Assembly: GCA_037974965.1 (NCBI GenBank)
Contig: JBBPFI010000001.1
Location: 744,001 to 808,000, forward strand
Length of the DNA: 64,000 bases
Reading direction: 5' to 3'
DNA from: Dacryopinax spathularia
Lineage: Eukaryota; Basidiomycota; Dacrymycetes; Dacrymycetales; Dacrymycetaceae
Notes under the pieces: generated by a model
Database searches by the model: none
The model's input: only the letters and a program-made list of their open reading frames with translations
Told to the model about the DNA's origin: nothing
Position numbers and translations under genes: made by a program
Shown: one piece after another, positions 33,867 to 44,528 of the stretch
Position numbering within the stretch: the stretch's first letter is position 1
Layout of the letters: each line of letters opens with the position of its first letter

Positions 33867-35669
33867 ATGCTCAGAGCGGTCACACGATCCTACTCATCGA
33901 AAGCTACCATGGCAAGCACGAAAGTTAACGCATCTAAGGCGATCGCGTTCCTCAACGCGTCACCTACGCCGTTTCATGCAGTCAAGAATGCTAGTGCGAG
34001 GCTTGAGGAGGCCGGGTTCAAAAGGATTAGGGAAACTGATGATTGGGAGCTGAAGCCTGGGGGGAAGTACTACTACACGAGGTGCGTTCTGTAGCGGTGC
34101 CGATCCTTGAATGTTACGCTGAGGACAAACATGCAGGGAGCAGAGGAGCTTGCTCGCTTTCACACTTCCTGAAGGCTGGAAAGCCGGCACGGGCGTGTCG
34201 ATCGTCGCGACGCACACCGACTCTCCCAACCTGCGGGTACGAATGCTCGCCACAGCTTGTTGTATAAGAGCTTACGCTAACCAGCGTACTAGGTACGGCC
34301 AGTCTCTAACAAAACTGCGGGTGGCTACTTGCAGGTCGCTGTCGAGACCTATGGTGGTGGGCTGTGGCATACCTGGCTCGACCGCGATCTTAGCATCGCT
34401 GGGCGTGTTGTTGTCTCCAGACCGGGGACGTCGGCGTTCCAATCTAAGTTGGTCAAGATCGACCGACCGCTGATCAGGATTCCCAATCTTGCTATTCACT
34501 GTACGTATTCGATCCCCACGCATATAGGCTGTATCTGATCCACATGGCATCAGTGGATCGCACCCAGAATGAGGCATTCAAGTTCAACAAAGAGACCGAG
34601 TTCACGCCTTTCTTGGGCGTGCTCTCCGAGGAGCTGAACAAGATGCCCGAACCGAAGTACCAAGCTGAGGGAAATCAGATCAAGCCTGCTTTCAGTGAGA
34701 GGCATCATCCAGCTCTGCTCTCAGTGTTGGCGGAGGAGATGAGCGTAGCGCCTGAGGAGATCAACGACTTTGAACTGTACGTGCTTCGCAACCCCAAGTG
34801 ATTACCCATGCTGATAGACGGGACAAGATGCTTGTACGACACTATGCCCTCGTCTCTCGGTGGGCTGCAGAATGAGTTCGTCTTCTCGCCAAGGCTAGAC
34901 AACCTTATGTCCACGTAAGCCCGTTGCAACCAAGCAGTTGAACCGACTCTGATGCCTCTGCAACAGGTTCTGCGCCCTCGAGGCGATCTGCGAATCCACA
35001 ACTCTGGAGAAGAAGACCCACAACGTAAACTGCATCGTGATGTTCGACCACGAAGAGATCGGCTCCGTCTCCGCAGTCGGTGCCCAAGGCTCCCTCCTCC
35101 CAAGCTTCATCAGCCGTCTTTCCCCCACTCCCGAGAAGCACGCTCAGAGTGTGGCCAAGTCCCTCCTCATCTCGGCTGATATGACACATGCGTATCACCC
35201 GAGTCATGCGGGCAAGTATGCGGATGGGCACAAGACGATGATTAACGGTGGTATGGTCATTAAGACGAATGCGAACCAGAAGTATGGGACGGAAGCGGTT
35301 GGGTCGTGGGTCGTGAGGAAGCTGGCCGCCCGGAGGGGAGGCACAATTCAGGATTTCGAAGCGAGAAATGACATGTACGTTTCGCGATTGAGATTTGTTT
35401 GCTTCTTCACTGACATCTTCTGCAGGGCCTGCGGGTCTACCGTCGGTCCTCTTCTTTCACAGATTGGTCTCCGTACCGTGGACGTGGGCGCGCCCATGTG
35501 TAAGTTCCTTCTCCTCGAATACTTTACTGTATCTAACATGAACTTGCCAGTGAGCATGCATTCCATCCGGGAGACCTGTGGGGCACATGATGTTCCAGCG
35601 GCAATCAACCTATTCCTGGGACTGTTCGAGGGTTGGCGTGATGAGGTCGGGGAGCTCATGGTCGACTGA
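33867..35669 (+). CDS. APE4: Aspartyl aminopeptidase (M18 family)
   Basis: A multi-exon gene with clear M18 blocks in order: ASKAIAFLNASPTPFHAVKN, YYYTR-EQRSLLAFTLPEGW, GVSIVATHTDSPNLR (first zinc-ligand His in HTDSP), GGGLWHTWLDRDLSIAGRV, IRIPNLAIH-LDR, FEL-cLYDTMPSSLGGLQNEF, VNCIVMFDHEEIGSVSAVGA (bridging Asp and catalytic/ligand Glu pair), LLISADMTHAYHPSH, INGGMVIKTNANQKY, and SMHSIRETCGAHDVPAAINL (last His ligand). It cleaves N-terminal Asp/Glu from peptides and assembles as a dodecamer in mammals; yeast Ape4 is cytosolic and vacuole-delivered. The ATG at 33867 adds MLRAVTRSYSSKAT before a second ATG at 33909 (MASTKVNASK). The first 14 residues look weakly mitochondrial, so two forms are possible. 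End is the TGA at 35667-35669. Confidence 0.95.
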
Positions 35670-35950
35670 GGGTAGGAGCGGTGGGTGGAAAGGGTTGACG
35701 GGAAAGTGGAATGAATCATGTTGTGACGATTTGTGCATGTCAGGCAGTGCGAATGTGATGATATACCGTCGCTCTCTTTGATGTGCTATTGATGATCGGG
35801 GAACGATCGAGACGGAGATCATAAGCACAGCCACCTAAATGCCATTGCGAAAGAAGCGCTCACCGGTCGTCGCTGAAATTTCAGGACCCTTGCGCAAAAG
35901 TGGGCAGCGCCGTACCGTCTCTCCCACATCCGTTCGTCTCTACCACCAAA

Positions 35951-38900
35951 ATGGTCCGCTCATATTTGAGATGGGGACCAACCCAGGCTTTTGGCGTGAT
36001 TACCAGCCCTGGAGCCAACGGCGTTTTCGATGGGAAGTTGGCGTATGTGCCGGGTTTAGAAGATGTGCTGGTTTGGGATGTGAAGAAGGCTCAGCTGGTG
36101 CGTCCGGTCCTGATGACATGAAAGCGGGTCTGCTTACTGAAAATCATTGCAGCTGTCTATGTGGCACGAGACTGGCCATAGGGCCGAAGTGACTTGCATA
36201 CTTCGCTCTCCAAAGCCCGACATCTTCGCCGTAGGCTACGCCGACGGCTCCATCCGTCTCTGGAACGCATCATCCGGCACGGTCGAAGTAGCCCTAAACG
36301 GGCACAAGCGTGCCGTCACAGCTCTCGCATTCGACAAAGACGGGACCCGCCTCGCATCCGGGTCGATGGACACGGACCTGATTCTTTGGGATGTCGTGGC
36401 GGAGACGGGGATGTTCCGACTAAGAGGACATCGTGATCAGATCACCTCGATCCGGTTCTTGCAGACCCCGGTCTCATTGGATGACCCCTCGACCTCCGAT
36501 GCTCTGCCAGCTTCGACGGCATCTCTACCTGGTTACCTGGTCACCACCGCAAAAGACACATTCCTCAAGCTTTGGGATCTGGGAACGCAGCACTGTATCC
36601 AGACCTCTGTAGCACACCGAGCGGAAACGTGGGCTATGGATGTGAACCCCGCCGAAGACACGATCATCACCGGCTCCGGTGATGGAGAGCTAAAAGCATG
36701 GAAGATCGATCGTGCTGCGCTCGGATCCGGCTTGAGAGAAGAAGAAGACGGCAAAGTCGCAAAGTTCATCCTTCCCCTCGGCAATTTAGCCAATTCGCAT
36801 ACGAGCCGGGTGGCGCAGATCGCTTTCCATCCTAGCGAGCCGTATCTCGCTGTTCACAATCAGGATAAGGCCGTGGAGGTATTCAGGATACGTACGGAGG
36901 AGGAAGTGCGGAAGAAGCAGGCGAGACGGAAGCGGAGAGCAAAGGAGAAGAAGAAGTCGAAGGCGAAGGAGGCGAATGGGGATGCGGAGGATGTGGAGAT
37001 GGCTGATGTTCCGGCGGAGGATGGTCCGATTGGGTTGGAGGATCTGTTCACCAGACACGTCATTGTCCGTGGGAGTGGGAAGATTAGAGGCTTCCATTTT
37101 GTGGCTGAGGACGTTGGGCTGAAAGGCGATATTCAAGTGAGTGATTAGAGCTCACTGCCATTACGTGACTCTCCAACGTCCGTATAGATATTCTTCTCCT
37201 TGGTGTCCAACGCATCAGAAGTCTGGACGATCCCGTCGCCAGCCAAGCTGAAGGCTGACCCGACAACTGAACCCACAAGAGCTTACGGCCTTGACCTACC
37301 TGGACATCGCACCGATATTCGGACGCTCGCATTGAGCTCAGATGATGAGCTCCTGGCATCTGCCTCAAATGGTATGCGCGCCAAGAATCTCACTGGTTTT
37401 CATTAGCTGAAGCATCATAGGTGCCCTGAAAATCTGGAACGTCAAGACCCTCGCTTGTATCCGAACGATGGAATGCGGCTACGCAATATGCAGCACCTTC
37501 CTACCCGGTGACCGTCAAGTAGCCGTCGGTACAAAATCCGGCGAAATCCTGCTGTACGACATCGCTTCGTCCTCATTGGTCGAGACGATCAAGGCGCACG
37601 AAGGGACCGTTTGGTCCATTGATGTGAGACCAGATGGGAAGGGGCTTGTGAGCGGAAGTGCGGATAAGGATGTCAAGTTCTGGGATTTGGAGCCTGCGAA
37701 AGCGGAAGGAGCTGGCTCTGTGCGTCTTCCCTTTGGGATTCGGTGTACCATCCTGACGAATTCGCGTAGAGCTCAAGACATCTCCTTACGCTGTCCCATA
37801 CCCGGACACTGAAGATGAGCGACGACGTGCTCGGTGTATGCTATAGCCCGAACGGCAAGCTCACCGCTGTCTCACTACTCGACTCCACGGTGAAGATCTT
37901 CTACGAAGACAGCCTCAAGTTCTTCGTCTCGCTATATGGCCATAAGGTATGAGACATTGGTCCCCTTTGCGGTCGCAATTAACGCCCCATGCAGCTTCCT
38001 GTGCTATCCATGGCGATTTCCAGCGACTCGAAACTCATTGTCACCTGCTCAGCGGACAAGAACATCAAGATCTGGGGTCTTGATTTCGGCGATTGCCACA
38101 AATCTATCTTTGCGCACGACGAAAGCGTCATGCAGGTCGCATTCGAGCCGAGAACTCACAACTTCTGGTCTGTCGGCAAGGACAAACTTCTGAAGTATTG
38201 GGATGGCGATAAGGTCGGTCTCTTCGTCTCGTACCATGTAGCAATGCCTTAGCCGTTGCCCAGTTCGAGAATATCCAGAAGCTGGAAGGCCATCATGGCG
38301 AGATATGGGCACTAGCTGTCGCACATAATGGTCGATTTGTGGTGACTGGCTCCCACGACAAGTCAATACGTATATGGGAGAAAACGGATGAGCCAGTAAG
38401 TTGTAAAGAACCTTGGAAGTGGGCCTTTATTAACCTCGCATGCAGCTGTTCTTAGAGGAAGAACGCGAACGAGAACTGGAGGAGATGTACGAGCGAGGTA
38501 TCGCCGACATCCTGAATCGCGAAGACCAGCCAATCGGCGGAGACAACGAAGAAATTGCTGGTCCTGAAGCGACAACCGTCAACAAGCAGACAGCCGAGAC
38601 CTTAATGGCGGGAGAGCGGATCATCGAAGCCTTGGACGTCGCTGACACTGAGCGAGATGCCTGGCGGCAGTATGAAGACGCGACTGCAAGTCTGACCGAG
38701 GAACAGAAGGCGAAGATGCCTGTGCCAACAAAACATCCTTTACTTGCTGCGCTCGGGGATGTCGAACCGGCTGCCTATGTCCTCAGTGTGGTGGAGAAGA
38801 TCCAGAATGCTGCTCTGTATGATGCATTGCTGGTTCTACCGTTCTCGAAAGTGACCTCATTGCTCTATTACCTGGATCAGTGGGCTCAAAGAGTACGTTA

Positions 38901-39241
38901 GCCCCTTCAATGTGGCGTATTTTAGCTCATGTTATGATCAGGAGTGGAATGTCGCGCTGACATCCCGGATCTTGGTCTTCTTGCTCAAGCTCCATCACCA
39001 CCAGATCGTCGCAAACCGCACGATGCGAACAGTGCTCATACCCCTCCGCACTCACCTGCGGGATGCACTCAGGCGCCAGAAAGAGTCGATTGGTTACAAT
39101 CTGGCTGCTTTACGATATATTCGCCGACAGGACGAGGCCAACCGTACGGCGGAGATGTACGAGGAAGGGTTGGACGAGGATACCATCAAGGATCGTATCG
39201 CGGGAGCGAAGAAGCGAAAGAGAGTGAGCATTCGTGCCTGA
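35951..39241 (+). CDS. UTP12: UTP12/DIP2 (WDR3) U3 snoRNP WD-repeat protein
   Basis: About eight exons. The N-terminus [20 protein letters not shown] is diagnostic for Dip2/Utp12. WD repeats follow in two propellers: [13 protein letters not shown]-type units, [32 protein letters not shown], a basic acidic insert near 36880-37020 ([20 protein letters not shown]), [76 protein letters not shown] (joined across an intron) and KYWDGDK. The Utp12 C-terminal domain is [40 protein letters not shown] and [20 protein letters not shown]. The protein belongs to the UTP-B subcomplex of the small-subunit processome, needed for 18S rRNA maturation in the nucleolus. Nothing looks broken. Confidence 0.95.
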
Positions 39242-39397
39242 GTGGATGGGTCTAATACATGTAGCTGGTGACGGGGTATTTGTGATTTGGGGAACGAATG
39301 TGATGCGTCATGTTCGTCTTTATGTTGATTTGGGACCCCACAGCGAAGTATCCCTGAGGCTGCCGGTCAGCATCGTGCCAATCTCGCCAGCATATGC

Positions 39398-40076
39398 TCA
39401 CCATTCATTGGGCTCGTTGGCTGAGGACATCTTCACATCGGTGATAACGCCTTGCGACAAAGGTGCAAGCGCTTTGAAGACTGCTGGGCTCACGTCGACG
39501 TGGTTGGCTTGACAGCCGGCGCAGGTGTCAACTACCCGACAACTGATGCATCTGGTGCCACTGCAGACTACGGAGATCTTTCAGTCTGGTGCATGAAGCA
39601 AGAAGGCATGCGCTTACGAGACAAGAAACTGAGACAATCCGGCTTCTCCGCCGACTCATCCATAGTCACGGCGCACACATACGAGTTGTCGGTCGGCTGC
39701 CACACCGCTTGCGCCCAGCAGCTACATATATGCGCTTTAATTGCGCCGCATTCGGCTCATGAAGAATAGGACCACCTAACCTTGGATTGAGGAGCCCACT
39801 GCCGCTGTACCACGTCAGCTTGACACTCTCTGCCTTGCCATGAGGCTTGATCGAGTCAAGGAGGGCTCCAATGTCGAGTCGAGCCAACGCCTGCGTACTG
39901 TTGGTCTGTGGAGTGCCGTCCGGGTGATCTGCGAGTGCTCGCTCCTGTGCCATCTTTCGTGCCGGGAAAGGGGCACTTCCATGTGTGTGGTATCTCGGTC
40001 TCTGCTCGTTTGGTAGCGGGCTTGCGAGGGCACTGAAGGTGAGGCAGAATGTTGTGAGAAGGCTGAGGACTAGCAT
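39398..40076 (-). CDS. Secreted double-psi beta-barrel (RlpA/barwin-like) protein
   Basis: Three exons from ATG 40076. A signal peptide (MLVLSLLTTFCLTFSALASP) is followed by a His/Arg/Pro-rich propeptide-like region, then the barrel: SVKLTWYSGSGLLNPS-CW, QPTDNSYVCAVTMDESAEK, DCLSFLS-LCSGTRCIS, and CRVVDTCAGCQANHVDVSPA followed by VFKALAPLSQGVITDV. The Asp in VVDTCAGC and the 'DVSPAVF' block are the family signature. Cysteines pair as in fungal expansin-like or cerato-type secreted proteins. Related fungal proteins loosen cell walls, bind carbohydrate or act as effectors; none of this is shown here. The first intron contains CATATATGCG. The end at TGA 39400-39398 is uncertain because the stop overlaps a good donor (TG|GTGAGC), so a further exon may exist. 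Confidence 0.78.
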
Positions 40077-40482
40077 TGTAAAAACGAGCGAATGTGGTGA
40101 ATGGTCTGTGAAGAGGACGAGCGCGCAGTTTGGCTTTGGTTCGCTTTGGTTCGGGCGAGTGTAGACCGGAGAATAGTTAGAAAGGAGAGCAACAAAGTAT
40201 TCGTACTTTCCGTCCAGGCTGGGTAATGACTGTCACAGTCCTGCGACATTCCGATCGTGTCTCACTTACAGCAGCACCACACTGGCTATGCGACCACGAC
40301 TGGCTCAACTCTCCATACTTGGAAACTTACTCTCGCGCTTTCCCCTTCACTGGTTTATTCACTGGGGTTCATCTGACGCTGAGTTGTACGTCAGCCGAGC
40401 TCACTTTACTCCGCCGACCGGGTAGTATCCATCGAGCATTGCAAAGCGCAGCGTAACCCACAAACTGTATTGATTGGGAAAA
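40077..40482. other. Intergenic region
   Basis: Promoter of the double-psi barrel gene next to the 3' end of transporter 1. Nothing recognised. Confidence 0.5.
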
Positions 40483-42356
40483 TTAAAGCATACTAAGGAT
40501 GATGGCTGCCAGAGCGCTGGAGCCGATAAACATGAATCCGTCTGTGCGCATGGATTAGGGGCAAGTCCAGCGACCGGAGCAGTATGAAAGACGCACATTG
40601 TACAAGAAGAAATGCAGCCAGGGTATCTGCTTTCCCATCCGGAGAGAACGATTGTGTGATGACCAGCTGGTAGATCGCGCCCGGAGTGCCCGAGAGATAC
40701 ATTATGACAAAACGGAGGGCGTATGCGTCAGGCGGGATAAGGGAGCTGTGGTATGTCAGATATTGGGTGAGTGCCACGCCCATCGCCGGCAGGATGACGC
40801 ATTTTATGGCTGTCATTCCGAACATCGCCAGTATGGGAAGTTTGGTTATTGGTTTGCGGATCTAGCTAAAGAATCAGAGTGCTACTCTTTACTGCAGAGA
40901 GCGCGCTCACCTCCATGCGAGCGAAACTGTTGCCCAGCAGAAGCAGGCCTTGAGGGACGAAGATGCCGCCAATGAAATTCGTCGTATTGAGTACAAACTG
41001 CAAGCACGGATTTCCATCAGGGCCAAGGGCAAACCCATAGTACCTGTTCTCAGGCTCGAGCTCCACAAAGAGTGCCTTGAGCGGCTGAAGAAGGGAAATA
41101 GGCAGGGCGATGAGAATGGATAGAGTGACGGGGCTTGTCGAGTTCTTGAGGAGAAACCATACAGCCCGTAGCGGCAAGGCGACAGGTTTGCTCCAGAAGC
41201 GCATCCATTTCGACGCAAAGGGCTTCACTGCGGCCGCGAATCGGGACCTCCATCTCGTCCGTACAAAAGAGGGAACGATGCATCGACGAGATGCGGGCGA
41301 GGCTTGTGTCCTTGCCTGTGCTATCGGGGATGCGGCGAGACTTCGGGCTATTGAGGTGGACGCTGCCATCTCGTCTTCGGGACGAAGACTGTAATCGACG
41401 TCGAGCCTTTCAGATGCCGGCTCCGCTTCTTTCCACTCGACCGGTGTTTGAGCATCTGCAGGATCTTCTGTTGATATGCACGACTAAGCCGTGTTCGCCG
41501 GGAAACATCAAGGTAGCTCACGGATTTCTCCCATGGCCAACTCCTGATCGGGCCCGCTTGCCTTCTCCTTTCCTCCTCTCATCCTCTTCAAGAGAAGTTT
41601 CAATGCCTTTGTCCTCCTTCTCCACCTCTCTCCAAATGACTCTGGTATTTCATACCCACCCTCATCCAGTGGTACCTTGTCCGCATCCACGAAGTCCCAG
41701 GCAACGGTCTTCCAGAACCCAGTCGCGAAATACGCGCTTTGTGCAATGACGACGAAGATAGCGACGAATGCTATGCCCAGCTGAATGTCTGCCGTGCCAT
41801 TGAAGGGCTCATGAGTGAATATCGTCATGAGGACGGCGGTGGGGAGACTGTTCCAGTTGGAAACGGCACCGCAGGAGATGATGCCCCAGCGAAACGTTCG
41901 AGGAACGAATACTAGTTCCCGCAGAATGAGGGTGAGGAACACCCCGGCGAACTGCAACTAGTCAGCTGTCAGAATTGAAGTGATTGGTTACGCGTGCCTA
42001 CCATATAGACGAACGTCATGAGAATGATGGGCCCGATAAATGCGATATTCTCGCTGTTGAACGCAGGTACGACGCTGGAGAACACCAGACATGGCAATGC
42101 GAGGTTCTACCCAATCCGATCTCAGCATACATGCCAAAGAACACTTGGGCGTAAGACGCACGACATTGAGCATAGACGCCCCTTTGGCGCCCTGCGGTGT
42201 CCAAACCCCGGTCCTTGTTAGGACAAAACCGGCTAGGATGGTAAGAAAGGTCTTGAGCAACGGGATGAAGCTGCAGCCGCGTTAGCGCATACTAACGCAA
42301 CTCGAAGAAGACCGGGCGCACCCTGCGTAGATGTAGTATCCAATTGCGCTCGGCAT
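40483..42356 (-). CDS. Auxin-efflux-carrier-like membrane transporter, paralogue 1
   Basis: Start MPSAIGYYIYAG at 42356 and stop TAA at 40485-40483, with about seven exons. Membrane segments: FIPLLKTFLTILAGFVLTRT, LPCLVFSSVVPAFN, AGVFLTLILRELVFVPRTF, CGAVSNWNSLPTAVLMTIF, IQLGIAFVAIFVVIAQSAYF and, after a long cytosolic loop, PVTLSILIALPISLLQPLKA, FIGGIFVPQGLLLLGNSFAR, TAIKCVILPAMGVALTQYLT, AYALRFVIMYLSGTPGAIYQ and a final GSSALAAIILSML helix. The 'GxxSNWNxLPTAV' and 'GNSFARM' motifs place it in the Mem_trans (PF03547) family related to yeast Ecm3 and S. pombe auxin-family proteins. Substrate unknown; an ER or plasma-membrane location is possible. Closely similar to the gene at 44529-46457, including the C-terminus and intron positions. 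Confidence 0.88.
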
Positions 42357-42861
42357 CCCTTCACGGCACTCCCGACCTGACCGTCGATCTCAGCCTAATC
42401 CGATGGCCCACGATGTGTGTATGCGTGGGGGATGACCGTGTATTCCAGCAGCAACCTGGTGATCAAGCAGCACCTCTTGCGATGTCGACGCCGCTCGAAG
42501 TCGTCCCGCTCGTCGTAGCGGCATGACATTGCGTTCCAGTCTTCTTGACACTGGCACTACGCTTCGTCCGGACGGTCAGCCGACCCCTAGAGGCCGCCGT
42601 TTGCAAAGAGGTCATCATCCGCATTGGATGCCAAGCCAGGGCGCGACGTCACGCCACATAGGACGATATCGCGCAATAGCCATCCAAAGGTTGGATCATG
42701 GTGCTTTCCCTGCGCTACGAGTGGTTGAAATTCCCGTAAGTTATGCTTTGAGTCATATTCCAGGATCAGTTGCTGTAGCAACGCGATTCGACCCAAATGA
42801 CTTCGTGCGCCGAGCGAGAGAGATGGACGAAGAGCATGCAGGACACGGCTTGGAAGATGTT
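42357..42861. other. Promoter-side spacer of transporter 1
   Basis: About 500 nt up to the left target-site copy of the transposon. A minus-strand ORF at 42587-42796 has no recognised motif. Confidence 0.4.
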
Positions 42862-43261
42862 AGGGATTTATGGAAGCCTCCCGCGGACAGCTCGACTCCG
42901 GGGTCCATTCAGGGTCCAAAAGCCGCGGGACCCGGTAAGCGGCCAGGCAAAGGCGCTTGAAGGCCTGGGGGGCAGAAATAGGACAAATGCCTGAAGTAGT
43001 AACTTAAAGACCTTGGTGCGGCGGCTAATAAGAGAGAGAAGTAAACATAATAATATCTTTTTAGGTGTTGTTTCTGCATAAGTTGCTTTTGGCCTGCACA
43101 CATAATTCAACTAGATACCAACATAACAAAGTGTAAATTAGCAATTTAATTGCTAAGTTAAACTTGAATAAGCTTCTAGATCTCTTTGTAGAGTTGCTTT
43201 TAATAAAGCCTAATTGCCCACCCTAATTGCTGGCCACAAAAAAAAACTCTGAGATTAAAGG

Positions 43262-43599
43262 ATACTTGTAGCGTGACTCTAGAATCCTCTAGAACACTAT
43301 GCTATATCGACCCGGGCTAAACCTCTCCTGCTCTCAGGAAGGCGCCAGGACATTCCATTCTGAGTCACAACACAGCTTTGCTATGTAGAGTAGTATATAG
43401 AACTTACCGGAGCCTTGTCATGATGACTAGACCACAAGACTGCGCCCCCCAGGCCTCTGTCTATATAAAGCGAGCTCCTTTTTCTCTAAATGATCATCTC
43501 ATTCTCTTCCCTATTCTTGCCCCAGTCTCTATCTACTCTACCTTATGCTCCCTACATCTGTCTTGTGCGACATTGCTTGGAGCACGTTGTTACAATACT
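43262..43599. mobile_element. Solo LTR of an LTR retrotransposon, nested in the DNA transposon
   Basis: A 328-nt unit at 43267-43594 begins TGTAGCG and ends GTTACA, with TGTA/TACA inverted ends. It is flanked by a perfect 5-bp duplication ATACT at 43262-43266 and 43595-43599. A TATA box (TATATAAAG) lies at 43462-43470, where an LTR promoter is expected on the + strand. There is no internal retroelement sequence on either side, so this is a solo LTR left by LTR-LTR recombination. It lies inside the hAT-like element and therefore inserted later. Confidence 0.85.
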
Positions 43600-44168
43600 T
43601 GGTAAAAAAATAAAGTAAAGTAAAGTAAGAAGTATATACTGGGAAATGTGACTTTATCTCATGCTAATAAACATAAGTATCTCTAGTAGGCTAAACACTT
43701 AGTATTTTGCCTTAAAGTTAACATTAAAATGGATGATATCCCAAAATATTCAAGGTTTTTTGGACATAAAGTAAAGACAGTTTACCTTAATGCTAGAGTT
43801 GAGTTAATATTTATTAATTTACACTGCATAATGTGTTTAATCAAATGTAGGAATTTGAGCTGTTCACTTACTATTTTGTAGATGTGCAATAAGCTCAACT
43901 TAGCCAAATTCACATTTGTTCTCTCCCCAAGATACAGAACATTTTATGAGAAAAAACAAAGAGAAAAGCAACTCCTGTAAAAGCCAAACAAAATGAGTAA
44001 ATTACATGTTTTTCGGTTGCTAAGTGTTGTGTAATAATTTGCGACCTACTTGTTATATTCAAAAAGCCAAGGGTTCTGAGCCAAAGCCCGGGTTATAGGG
44101 GTCCTATACCCTAATAGTGGGGGTCGAGCCCGGTCAAGTCCAGCGTTGACCGAGCTCGGTAGCCCTCT

Positions 44169-44193
44169 GCGGACAGCTCAGGGAGCTGTCCGC
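44169..44193. repeat. Perfect subterminal hairpin of the DNA transposon
   Basis: Arms GCGGACAGCTC and GAGCTGTCCGC (11 bp each) flank a 3-nt spacer, ending 13 nt from the right end of the element. One arm unit also occurs near the left end (about 42883-42893). Such repeats are typical transposase-binding sites. Confidence 0.75.
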
Positions 44194-44214
44194 GGAAGGC
44201 TTCCATAGGGATTT

Positions 44215-44528
44215 GACTCTGTAACCCAGCAGCGAAGGATGATGATATCAATCTGCACGTGATTGATCTTCCCCACATGAGGACACTTCCTCCCTCCGCA
44301 TATCAGTAGCGGCACTCTCCTCATTTGGACTATATCAACCATTGTCTCGGAATGACTTCATCTGTACTGTTGCCTTTAACAGGTGTAACGCTCCTTTCTA
44401 CTGAACGACTATCGCCACACGTAGCAATCGTCTATTCCTACTCATACAGCCGTCGGTCTAAACTGATGCAATGCTCTATTCACCTCTAGCGTGCAGAAAT
44501 ATTGTACAAATGCGTCTGAAAACAAGGA
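44215..44528. other. Spacer between transposon and transporter 2
   Basis: 3' flank of transporter 2. Nothing recognised. Confidence 0.5.

Larger units (their letters stand above)
42862..44214. mobile_element. hAT-like non-autonomous DNA transposon with target duplication
   Basis: The element occupies 42870-44206 (1337 nt). It is flanked by an 8-bp direct repeat AGGGATTT at 42862-42869 and 44207-44214. The termini are inverted: ATGGAAGCC at 42870-42878 and GGCTTCCAT at 44198-44206. The similarity extends inward with a few mismatches to CGCGGACAGCTC and GAGCTGTCCGCG. Subterminal sequence on the right holds a perfect hairpin (44169-44193). The centre is strongly AT-rich compared with the genome around it, and no transposase frame remains. 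An 8-bp duplication is the hAT hallmark, though KDZ and P elements also make 8-bp duplications. Without the nested LTR and its duplication (333 nt) the element would be about 1.0 kb. Confidence 0.8.
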
